From the NCBI GenBank assembly GCA_015059305.1, contig SVAQ01000006.1, positions 1 to 64,000 on the forward strand: 64,000 bases of DNA. The letters run 5' to 3'. The notes under the pieces were generated by a model. It was not told the origin of the DNA and did no database searches. It saw only the letters and a program-made list of their open reading frames with translations. The DNA comes from Bacillota bacterium (GTDB lineage: Bacteria; Bacillota_I; Bacilli_A; RF39; UBA660). Each line of letters starts with the position of its first letter. Position 1 is the stretch's first letter. Position numbers and translations under genes: made by a program. Positions 45,899 to 53,311 of the stretch are shown here, piece after piece.

Positions 45899-46420
45899 AT
45901 GAAAAAATATATCATAGCAATAGTTTTATTCTTTATTATAATAGGTTTTGTAATAGGAATTAATAATGAGGTTGATTTATCTAATGTAGTTATGTTGAAA
46001 TTTTCTTATAAATACTTAATTAATACATTATTAATTTGTTTATGTGGTATTATGCTTTCTTATATAGGAATACCACTTTTTTTTATTATAATTATCTTTG
46101 ACTTAATTGCTTGTGGCTTAGTTACAAGCTATTTATGGCAAGCATTTAATTTTCAAGGGTTACTCTTTAGCATAATTTTTTTTCTTGCCTTCAAACTTAT
46201 TTATTGGTTTTTATTATCTTTAAATGGTTTTTACTCAATTAAATTAATTAAAAATAATTTTAAATATTTACTGCGAAGATTTAGAGAAAATAAAAATAAT
46301 AGCAAACTATATTTTAAAAAAATTTGCATTATTACAAGTTTAATTATAACTTTTAATTTATTCTTTGTGTTACTTGGTAATAAGTTAATTATTCCGCTTG
46401 CATCATATTTACTTTTTTAA
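45899..46420 (+). CDS. Polytopic membrane protein, unknown (SpoIIM-like at best)
   Basis: 173 residues with about five hydrophobic segments and a basic loop (LLRRFRENKNNSK). The topology, an N-terminal helix, a paired core and a C-terminal helix, recalls SpoIIM/DUF95 proteins, but no diagnostic motif is seen, so I leave it unassigned. It has no ribosome site and a TATAAT 5 nt upstream. Its end is 31 nt before mnmA. Confidence 0.6.
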   Translation: MKKYIIAIVLFFIIIGFVIGINNEVDLSNVVMLKFSYKYLINTLLICLCGIMLSYIGIPLFFIIIIFDLIACGLVTSYLWQAFNFQGLLFSIIFFLAFKLIYWFLLSLNGFYSIKLIKNNFKYLLRRFRENKNNSKLYFKKICIITSLIITFNLFFVLLGNKLIIPLASYLLF

Positions 46421-46430
46421 GTCTTTAAAA

Positions 46431-46436
46431 TATAAT
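46431..46436 (+). promoter_or_regulatory. -10 box of mnmA
   Basis: TATAAT 15 nt before ATG 46452; the leader contains a weak GTGAT. Confidence 0.5.
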
Positions 46437-46451
46437 AAAGTTGTGATTGAA

Positions 46452-47558
46452 ATGAAAAAAGTTGTAGTTGGAATGAGCGGTGGCGTAGATAGTGCTGTTG
46501 CAGCATATCTTTTAAAAGAAGCAGGTTACGAAGTAATCGGTCTTTTTATGCGCAATTGGGATAGTAATATCAATAATGATTTTTTAGGAAATCCAAATGA
46601 TTTTAATGATATTTGTCCTCAGGAAAAAGATTATAATGATGCTTTAAAGGTATGTGAAAAATTAGCAATTCCTTTGCATCGTGTTGACTTTATTAAAGAG
46701 TATTGGGACTATGTATTTACTTATTTTTTAGAGGAATTAAAAAAAGGCCGAACTCCAAATCCAGATTTGTTATGTAATAAGTTTATTAAATTTGATTTGT
46801 TTATCAAAGAAGCTAGAAAATTAGGAGCCGACTACATAGCTACTGGGCATTATGCAAGATGTGAAAATGGTAAACTTTTAAGAGCTAAAGATTTAAATAA
46901 AGATCAAACTTATTTTTTAGCGGACGTAAAAGCTGGAGCTTTTAAAGATGTTTTATTCCCAGTAGGAGATTATACTAAACCGGAAATTAGAGAAATTGCT
47001 AAGGCTCAAGATTTAATTGTAGCAGATAAAAAAGATTCAACGGGAATATGTTTTATCGGCGAAAGAAATTACCAAGAATTTATTAAAAATTATTTAAAAC
47101 CAAACCCTGGTGATATAGTAAATGTTGAAACTAAAGAAGTGATTGGAAGACATACTGGTCTTATGAATTATACAATTGGCCAAAGAAGAAATGTCGGGTT
47201 ATCGGGGGATACAGAACGTCATTATGTTTGTGGTAAGGATGTTGCTAAAAACATTTTGTATGTTGCATATGGCGATTCTAAATATTTATATTCTGATGAA
47301 TGTATTATTGAAAATGTTAACTTTATATCTAGCCAAAGACCGACTTTTTGTACTGCGAAATTTAGATATCGTGGCGAAGATCATCCGGTAGTTTTAGAAT
47401 ATCTTGATAATGGCGAAATAAGAGTAAAATATGAAGGAATGGCAAAAAGTGTAACTCCTGGTCAAGCTTGTGTATTATATCAAGGTGAAGAATGTTTAGG
47501 CTGCGGATTTATCAAAGAAGTTTATAAAAATGGCGAAAGTTTATGGTATTTGAAATAG
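46452..47558 (+). CDS. mnmA: tRNA-specific 2-thiouridylase
   Basis: Thiolates U34 of tRNA-Lys, -Glu and -Gln; two of these targets are encoded at the start of the window. 368 residues from ATG 46452. PP-loop VVGMSGGVDSAVAA, first catalytic Cys in NPDLLCNKFIKF, second in STGICFIGERNYQEF, TIGQRRNVGL, and a C-terminal beta domain. An upstream ATG 46398 in frame lies within the previous gene and is not used. Confidence 0.97.
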   Translation: MKKVVVGMSGGVDSAVAAYLLKEAGYEVIGLFMRNWDSNINNDFLGNPNDFNDICPQEKDYNDALKVCEKLAIPLHRVDFIKEYWDYVFTYFLEELKKGRTPNPDLLCNKFIKFDLFIKEARKLGADYIATGHYARCENGKLLRAKDLNKDQTYFLADVKAGAFKDVLFPVGDYTKPEIREIAKAQDLIVADKKDSTGICFIGERNYQEFIKNYLKPNPGDIVNVETKEVIGRHTGLMNYTIGQRRNVGLSGDTERHYVCGKDVAKNILYVAYGDSKYLYSDECIIENVNFISSQRPTFCTAKFRYRGEDHPVVLEYLDNGEIRVKYEGMAKSVTPGQACVLYQGEECLGCGFIKEVYKNGESLWYLK

Positions 47559-47579
47559 CGTATAAACTTCGCTTTTTTT
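47533..47579 (+). terminator. Terminator of mnmA
   Basis: GCGAAAGTTTAT (47533-47544) pairs with ATAAACTTCGC (47562-47572) with one bulge, then seven T. The 5' arm lies in the coding sequence. Confidence 0.85.
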
Positions 47580-47671
47580 ATGTACTTTATATTTACAATT
47601 ATATCTTGCTAAAAGAGTAGAACTTCCTAGAAAAATATGTTATGATAGTAATATAGGATAGGGATTTTAGT

Positions 47672-49273
47672 ATGAGGAAATTTTTTGCAAGTATTAAAAA
47701 CAGAATAAAAAATATTAATTTTAAATCTAAAAAAACACTATTAGTAATTGGCGTTCTTGCAGTTTTAATTACCTCAGGAGCGATCCTAATTTCTTACAGT
47801 TATTATATTGAAAAAGGTGACAAGAACCTGGTTATAAGTGGTTATGCTGCGCTTAGTGATGCCGATGTATCACTTAAAATGTTTCAAGAAGAACGTGATG
47901 AAAACGGAAATGGTACTGGTGAATATCGAAGAATATTTTCAGTTCCTAAAGAAAACTATTTCTATATTTCTTCGAAAACAACCTGTACAACGGGTGTAAC
48001 AATTGATAGTTATAGTAATTACGTATTTAGTGTATCTGCTACTAAAAAAGGATTATGTAATGTTTATTTTGAAGCTCAAGATGGTTTTTTACCAGATAGT
48101 GAATTTAGGTTGTTTGTGGAACAAACTAAAGGTGCTGGCGATTACGAAGAAATGGGAAGAATTCCAAATAATGAATATGCTTATTATGTAGATCTTAATA
48201 ATACCTCATGTGGTGATGAAAACACTGTGGTTAAAATTGTTGATAGACAAATTCAAGTGACTACTTCAAGCTCTCTTGATTGTCAAATATATGCAGGGAT
48301 TGCAAAAGGTAATCTATCAGATACAGTAATAGCTTTAGGCGATGGTAGTAATAGAACTGCCGCTGATTGTAGTGCATATCGCGTGCAACATGAAATTGTA
48401 ACAAATGGAGCTAACACTTTAGATGCGGGATATCGTTATGAAGGTGCTAATCCTGATAATTATGTAACTTATAACGGCGAACTCTGGCGAATTGTTGGAA
48501 CTTTTGATGGTGCTGATATTGGCCTTCACGAGGGTAAAAAATATACTAGAATAGTAAGAAATGACAGCATTGGACGATATGCCTGGAATGATACTGCAAT
48601 TACTGGGAGTTTTGTTTTATCGGGTTCGACCCGTGATACTTTTTATGATAATGATTGGGAAAATGCACCATTAAATGAGCTTTTAAACACATCATATTTA
48701 AATCAGGAAGATACTTTTTCTTCAACGTCTACTGTAAAAGGATTAAATAGAGCATCACGAGAAATGATTGCTAAAAATAATGCTAATTATTCTACCTGGT
48801 TTGTAAGAGCAGTATTTCTCCAGAATTATAGAGCATCTGAATATTATATTAATGAACGGATTAGTGGCCCAGCAGCATGGAAAAAGGTTGTTCAAAACGC
48901 TGCTGCAACCGAAGTGCAGAGCGCAATTGGTTTATTATATCGTTCCGATCTTATATATGGAATATATGATATAACAGCAGATACAGTGTGTCCTAATTCT
49001 GAGGAATTCAATAGTTTTAGTTCTTGTGCAACTTTTAATTGGTTAAATAAATCATATTCTTCTTCCTATGGTTTTTGGACTATTTCTCCAGCGGCCGCAA
49101 CTCAATGTAATGGAAGCGTGTGCTCTGGCACCGTAAATCTTGTTGTGAATAATAATTTAACTACAGGAATGTCTTCAGAGGGTCGTTATGTCTACCCAAC
49201 TTTATACCTTAAACACGATGTATTAATTGGTAAAGGTGAAGGAACTCAAGATAATCCATATTTATTGGCATAA
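47672..49273 (+). CDS. Large secreted or anchored surface protein, DUF6273-like
   Basis: 533 residues. A basic N-terminus and a membrane helix at about 25-48 (KKTLLVIGVLAV), then an extracellular chain with paired Cys. The second half contains YVTYNGELWRIVGTF, IGRYAWND and an end like YPTLYLKHDV...GTQDNPY, the pattern of DUF6273-type domains frequent in surface proteins of gut Firmicutes. No LPxTG signal is present, so it is held by the N-terminal helix. Function unknown; adhesion is a guess. AGGGAT precedes ATG 47672. Confidence 0.72.
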   Translation: MRKFFASIKNRIKNINFKSKKTLLVIGVLAVLITSGAILISYSYYIEKGDKNLVISGYAALSDADVSLKMFQEERDENGNGTGEYRRIFSVPKENYFYISSKTTCTTGVTIDSYSNYVFSVSATKKGLCNVYFEAQDGFLPDSEFRLFVEQTKGAGDYEEMGRIPNNEYAYYVDLNNTSCGDENTVVKIVDRQIQVTTSSSLDCQIYAGIAKGNLSDTVIALGDGSNRTAADCSAYRVQHEIVTNGANTLDAGYRYEGANPDNYVTYNGELWRIVGTFDGADIGLHEGKKYTRIVRNDSIGRYAWNDTAITGSFVLSGSTRDTFYDNDWENAPLNELLNTSYLNQEDTFSSTSTVKGLNRASREMIAKNNANYSTWFVRAVFLQNYRASEYYINERISGPAAWKKVVQNAAATEVQSAIGLLYRSDLIYGIYDITADTVCPNSEEFNSFSSCATFNWLNKSYSSSYGFWTISPAAATQCNGSVCSGTVNLVVNNNLTTGMSSEGRYVYPTLYLKHDVLIGKGEGTQDNPYLLA

Positions 49274-49286
49274 TGAATTTTAATCT

Positions 49287-49321
49287 AAAACATTCATAGT
49301 ATATATTATGAATGTTTTTTT
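49287..49321 (+). terminator. Terminator that contains the ylmC start codon
   Basis: A 12-bp perfect stem AAAACATTCATA (49287-49298) / TATGAATGTTTT (49307-49318), loop GTATATAT, seven T from 49315. The 3' arm includes ATG 49308 of the next gene. Confidence 0.9.
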
Positions 49322-49535
49322 ATCGGAAATGCAAGAAAAGGAAATAATATCCATAGTTACGGGACTTAATTATGGGCATATTGTGGATGTTCAGTTAGAT
49401 AGTAGTGGTAATATCATTTCTTTTATTGCTCAAAACAAGAAAATGTTTCGTAGATCTTTTGAAAAAGATGAAATTAAATTTAAATTTAGTGAAATTGAAA
49501 AAATAGGTAAAGATGTAATTTTAGTGAGAGTTTAA
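49308..49535 (+). CDS. ylmC: YlmC/YmxH family PRC-barrel protein
   Basis: 75 residues. The pattern FLSEMQEKEIISI, HIVDVQLDSSGNIISF and EKIGKDVILVRV at the end is that of the YlmC/YmxH family (PRC-barrel), small cytoplasmic proteins of unknown role common in Bacilli and Clostridia. The only sensible start, ATG 49308, lies inside the terminator stem of the preceding gene and has no ribosome site. Confidence 0.85.
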   Translation: MNVFLSEMQEKEIISIVTGLNYGHIVDVQLDSSGNIISFIAQNKKMFRRSFEKDEIKFKFSEIEKIGKDVILVRV

Positions 49536-49544
49536 CTTAAATAT

Positions 49545-49572
49545 TTATCATTTCTTAAGTTTGTGTTAAAAT
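49545..49572 (+). promoter_or_regulatory. lspA promoter, leaderless geometry
   Basis: TTATCA (49545-49550), 16-bp spacer, TAAAAT (49567-49572), 7 nt before ATG 49580 with no SD. Confidence 0.5.
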
Positions 49573-49579
49573 AATAAAT

Positions 49580-50053
49580 ATGAAAAAGAAAGTTATATTA
49601 TATAGTATTATTTTATTTGTAATTGATCAAATTAGTAAATTAGTATTAGATAACATTTTAGTTCTTGGTAAGAGTTATACTATTTTTGAAAAGTTTTTAT
49701 ATATTACCAAAGCATATAATGATGGTGTATCTTTTAGTATGCTTGCAGGTCACCGTTTTTTAATAATATTAATTAGTTTAGCTATCATGGTCTTTTTATA
49801 TTTTTATATGCAAAAGTTTAAAGAAAACAAGAAGAATATGATTGCTTTTTCTCTAGTTTTTGGGGGATTGTTTGGTAATTTAATTGATAGATTAGTTTAT
49901 GGATATGTTATTGATTTTATTGATTTTTATGTTTTTAATTACAATTATCCAATTTTTAATCTAGCGGATAGTTTTATTTGTATTGGCGTATGTATTTTAC
50001 TTTATAGTATTTATTTAGGAGAAGATAATGAAAATAGTAGTAAACGAAAATAA
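49580..50053 (+). CDS. lspA: Lipoprotein signal peptidase (signal peptidase II)
   Basis: Removes signal peptides from diacylated prolipoproteins in the membrane. 157 residues, four helices. Motifs: DQISKLVL, NDGVSFSML, GNLIDRLVYGYVIDFIDF (catalytic Asp) and FNLADSFICIG (second catalytic Asp). ATG 49580 lacks an SD and follows a -10-like box by 7 nt. It overlaps rluD by 26 nt, the usual Firmicutes pairing. Confidence 0.97.
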   Translation: MKKKVILYSIILFVIDQISKLVLDNILVLGKSYTIFEKFLYITKAYNDGVSFSMLAGHRFLIILISLAIMVFLYFYMQKFKENKKNMIAFSLVFGGLFGNLIDRLVYGYVIDFIDFYVFNYNYPIFNLADSFICIGVCILLYSIYLGEDNENSSKRK

Positions 50054-50912
50054 TGGCGTAAGATTGGATAAATATTTATCTTTAAATACAGATTATTCAA
50101 GGGAATTATTAACCAAAATGATTACTGATGGTTTTGTACTTGTAAATGATGAAGTGAAGAAAAATAGTTATAAAGTAAAAGAAAATGATGAAATAGAAAT
50201 TGATGAATCATACAAGATTGATACTGATATTGTACCTTGTCAAATGGATTTAGATATTGTTTATGAAGATAGTGATATTATGGTTGTTAATAAGCCAAGT
50301 GGACTTGTGGTTCATCCGGGTAGTGGTAATTATACAAATACACTTGTTAATGGGCTTATGTATTATACCAATAATTTAAGCGATATTAATGGAAGTGCAA
50401 GAGTAGGGATTGTTCATCGAATTGATAAAGATACTTCGGGACTTATGATGGTAGCTAAAACAAATGAAGCTCATCAAGTTCTTGCAGAAAAATTTAAAAC
50501 TCATGATATAAAAAGAACATATGTAGCCCTTTTATGTGGTAATCTTCCTTATGAAAGTGCTACAATTGATGCTCCGATTAAACGCGATAGTGCTAATTTC
50601 AATAAAATGGGTGTATTTAAAGATGGTAAAGAAGCTATTACACATTTAAAAGTGATTAAAAGATATAATAATTATACTTTAGTAGAACTGAATTTAGAGA
50701 CAGGAAGAACTCACCAAATAAGAGTACATATGAATTATATTGGGTATCCAATTTATAATGATCCTGTATATAATAAGAAAGAAGCTACTGAATTTGGACA
50801 ATTTTTACATTCAAAAAGTATTGATTTTGAACATCCTATCACTAAACAAAAAATGCATTTTGAAGTGGATTTACCTGAAGAATTTCAAAAATTTTTGGAT
50901 GATATTAATTGA
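50028..50912 (+). CDS. rluD: RluA family 23S rRNA pseudouridine synthase (RluD type)
   Basis: 294 residues. N-terminal S4 RNA-binding domain (RLDKYLS...LVNDEVKKNSYKV), then the synthase domain with the catalytic Asp in VGIVHRIDKDTSGLMM, and TGRTHQIRVHM near the end. SD AGGAGAAG precedes ATG 50028 within the end of lspA. Which uridine is modified cannot be told. Confidence 0.95.
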   Translation: MKIVVNENNGVRLDKYLSLNTDYSRELLTKMITDGFVLVNDEVKKNSYKVKENDEIEIDESYKIDTDIVPCQMDLDIVYEDSDIMVVNKPSGLVVHPGSGNYTNTLVNGLMYYTNNLSDINGSARVGIVHRIDKDTSGLMMVAKTNEAHQVLAEKFKTHDIKRTYVALLCGNLPYESATIDAPIKRDSANFNKMGVFKDGKEAITHLKVIKRYNNYTLVELNLETGRTHQIRVHMNYIGYPIYNDPVYNKKEATEFGQFLHSKSIDFEHPITKQKMHFEVDLPEEFQKFLDDIN

Positions 50913-50932
50913 CAATAATAAAAGTAAGAAAT

Positions 50933-50961
50933 TTTACTAATTAATTTATTTAAGATATAAT
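50933..50961 (+). promoter_or_regulatory. Promoter of the rhomboid gene
   Basis: TTTACT (50933-50938), 17-bp spacer, TATAAT (50956-50961); SD AAAGGAAGG follows. Confidence 0.6.
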
Positions 50962-50982
50962 AACAAAGGAAGGAAAATAAAT

Positions 50983-52128
50983 ATGGATTCAATCAATGTA
51001 CGTAAACAAGATCAAATATTAATGAGTTTGGTTCATTATTTTGTAACAAAAGAAAATTATTCCCCAATATACGTTCATGGGGTTAAAGATGAGATTTGGC
51101 TTGAAAAATTAGATGGCCCTTATCGTGTTATACGTATTAATAGTAATCATATATTTAACGATGAACAATTTAAATTTGATCAATATCGGGTTAGGGATAT
51201 TTTAAGACAAATAAAAAAGAAGACAATGTCATTTAGTATTAATGCTTTAAATATTAATTTGAATGCTGATGAAAGAGTAAATGATTTAAGTACTAATAAT
51301 ATAGATAATATAAAAGTTTATGAACTATCGGAAGTAGAAAAGAATGAGTTAATAACAGAAGTGTTTCCAAATATTAAAGATAATTTATTAGAAAATACTA
51401 ATGGTCTTGATTTAATCTTTAGTGTAACAAAAGATATTAATGAAAAAACCGAAAGAGAAAACAAACGATTTGAAAAAATCTTTTCACCAAAGAAAATATA
51501 TATTACATATATAATAATTGCTTTATGTATAGTTATGTATCTAATTAGCTTTATATTAGGTAAAGGTATAAACATTAATACTTTAGTTAATTTGGGAGCT
51601 AATAATGTTTTGCTTCTGCGTGATGGTCAGGTATGGAGACTTATTACTTATGCATTCTTACATGGAAGTTTAGCCCATTTGTTATGTAATATGTATTCAT
51701 TATATATAATTGGTACTCAGATTGAAGCAAGATATGGTAAAGGACGTTATATATTTATCTATTTAATAAGTGCAATATCAGGCGGGCTTTTAAGTGCCGG
51801 TATAGCTAATTATAATGTCTCAGTTGGTGCTAGTGGTGCAATCTTTGGTGTTTTAGGAGCGATGGTTTACTTTGGCTATCGTTTTAGATTATATTTTAAA
51901 GATGCTTTGAGAAATAGAATTTTACCTGTTATTTTATTAAATTTATTTTTAGGTTTTATGCTTCCAGGAATTGATAACGCTTGTCATATTGGTGGACTTA
52001 TTGCAGGTTATATAACAGCGATGGCAGTAGGAATCCCAGGAGATAGTAAAACTAAAGATTCTACTAATGGAATTGTTCTGTTATTAATGTATATCGCATT
52101 TCTTTGTTATATTGCTTTTATAAGATAA
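50983..52128 (+). CDS. Rhomboid intramembrane serine protease (GluP/YqgP-like)
   Basis: 381 residues. An N-terminal cytosolic domain of about 165 residues precedes seven helices. Catalytic Ser in VSVGASGAIFG, catalytic His in CHIGGLIAGY, and the HGSLAHLLCNMYSL loop. The architecture matches YqgP (GluP) of B. subtilis, which processes membrane proteins such as a magnesium transporter. Single-gene unit with promoter and terminator. Confidence 0.94.
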   Translation: MDSINVRKQDQILMSLVHYFVTKENYSPIYVHGVKDEIWLEKLDGPYRVIRINSNHIFNDEQFKFDQYRVRDILRQIKKKTMSFSINALNINLNADERVNDLSTNNIDNIKVYELSEVEKNELITEVFPNIKDNLLENTNGLDLIFSVTKDINEKTERENKRFEKIFSPKKIYITYIIIALCIVMYLISFILGKGININTLVNLGANNVLLLRDGQVWRLITYAFLHGSLAHLLCNMYSLYIIGTQIEARYGKGRYIFIYLISAISGGLLSAGIANYNVSVGASGAIFGVLGAMVYFGYRFRLYFKDALRNRILPVILLNLFLGFMLPGIDNACHIGGLIAGYITAMAVGIPGDSKTKDSTNGIVLLLMYIAFLCYIAFIR

Positions 52129-52130
52129 TA

Positions 52131-52163
52131 AAAACTTGAAATAATAAATTTTCAAGTTTTTTT
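52131..52163 (+). terminator. Terminator of the rhomboid gene
   Basis: AAAACTTGAAA (52131-52141) pairs with TTTCAAGTTTT (52150-52160), continuing to seven T. Confidence 0.9.
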
Positions 52164-52170
52164 GTGCCAT

Positions 52171-52207
52171 AAAAAAGGAAATTAGCCCTTGATTAGGTAA
52201 TATATAG
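52171..52207 (+). promoter_or_regulatory. Shared promoter-like block B (DUF1016 gene)
   Basis: Shares AAAAAAGGAAATT and TAGGTAATATATAG with block A at identical spacing, and even the preceding TTTTTTTGTG. SD AGGAGGGTG and ATG 52221 follow within 13 nt. Confidence 0.7.
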
Positions 52208-52220
52208 TATAGGAGGGTGC

Positions 52221-53114
52221 ATGAATTATTATAACGAAATAAAAAAAGAGTTAATAAATAATGAAATATATAAGAAAGTTAAGGACTATTCAAAAGAAAA
52301 AAATACCGTGATTACTTATTATGAAATTGGCAAATTGCTCAATGAAGCCGGTAGAAAATATGGAGATAATATAATTGATAAATATTCAGAGAGGCTTATT
52401 GTTGAAGTAGGAAAAAAATATAATAAAAGAACCTTGTTTCGTATGCGGCAATTTTATATTACATTTAGTAATAAGAAAGTGTCGCCATTGGCGACACAAT
52501 TAACTTGGAGTCATTATTGTGAGTTATTGCCAATAAAAGACAAAAATAAATTACTATATTATTTAAAGGTTTCATTACAACAAAATTTGACTAAAAGAGA
52601 ACTAAGGGAAAAAATAAAAAACAAAGAATATGAAAGAATAGATGAAGAAACCAAATTGAAATTTAAAGAAAATGATTATAAAAATGAGATATCTGATTTT
52701 TTGAAAAATCCCATATTAATAAAAAATAAAAATAATTATCAAAGTATTTCAGAGAAGGCGCTTAAATATTTAATATTAGAAGATATTCCTGCGTTTATGA
52801 AAGAACTGGGAGAAGGTTTTAGTTTTATCGATTCTGAATATAAAATTAAGTTAGGAAACAGTTATAACTACATAGACTTATTATTATTTAATTATAAATA
52901 TAATTGTTTTGTGGTAGTGGAATTAAAAATTACCAAACTGATGAAAGAACATATTGGTCAGATTCAAACTTATATGAAATATATTGATAAAAATATTCGA
53001 AGTTTAACTCAAGATAAAACAATAGGTATAATAATAGTTCGTAAAGAAAATAAGTTCATTATGGAATACAGTTCTGATGAAAGAATTTATGAAACTGAGT
53101 ATAAGTTAATATAA
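52221..53114 (+). CDS. DUF1016/YhcG family PDDEXK nuclease-like protein
   Basis: 297 residues. The N-terminal DUF1016 half shows YYEIGKLLNEAGRKYGDNII and LTWSHYCELLPI; the C-terminal PDDEXK nuclease half has YIDLLLFNYKYNCFVVVELK (Asp, Glu-x-Lys) and the later Gln helix. Such proteins occur near mobile elements and restriction systems; substrate is unknown. It stands alone between rhomboid and relA and has the shared block B upstream. It is likely horizontally acquired, though its base composition matches the neighbours. Confidence 0.88.
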   Translation: MNYYNEIKKELINNEIYKKVKDYSKEKNTVITYYEIGKLLNEAGRKYGDNIIDKYSERLIVEVGKKYNKRTLFRMRQFYITFSNKKVSPLATQLTWSHYCELLPIKDKNKLLYYLKVSLQQNLTKRELREKIKNKEYERIDEETKLKFKENDYKNEISDFLKNPILIKNKNNYQSISEKALKYLILEDIPAFMKELGEGFSFIDSEYKIKLGNSYNYIDLLLFNYKYNCFVVVELKITKLMKEHIGQIQTYMKYIDKNIRSLTQDKTIGIIIVRKENKFIMEYSSDERIYETEYKLI

Positions 53115-53124
53115 AAAGTTTCTC

Positions 53125-53153
53125 TTGATTTTTATATTTTTGTGTTATAGAAT
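53125..53153 (+). promoter_or_regulatory. Promoter of the relA leader
   Basis: TTGATT (53125-53130), 17-bp spacer, TAGAAT (53148-53153). The expected start is near 53160, 24 nt before the leader ORF. Confidence 0.65.
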
Positions 53154-53183
53154 TAGAACATATCATTTTTTATGGGGTAAGGT

Positions 53184-53273
53184 ATGAGTGAAGTAGACAG
53201 TAAATCCATTATTAATGAACTTAATAAACATAAATACTATTTTTCATGCTGTAATCAAACGCATTTAAACTAA
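53184..53273 (+). CDS. Candidate 29-residue leader peptide of relA
   Basis: ATG 53184 has GGGGTAAGG directly upstream. The 29-codon frame has a charged first half and ends YYFSCCNQTHLN. Its last codons form the 5' arm of the terminator at 53258-53295, and relA starts 38 nt after its stop. This arrangement is that of a translated leader controlling an attenuator. It could also be an unrelated small protein or a gene remnant; no family is recognised. Confidence 0.5.
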   Translation: MSEVDSKSIINELNKHKYYFSCCNQTHLN

Positions 53274-53295
53274 TTACGTTTTAAATGCGTTTTTT
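53258..53295 (+). terminator. Terminator or attenuator before relA
   Basis: AACGCATTTAAA (53258-53269) pairs with TTTAAATGCGTT (53280-53291), followed by T to 53295. The relA SD GGAGGT begins 4 nt further on. Confidence 0.88.
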
Positions 53296-53311
53296 GTTGG
53301 AGGTAATTGTG

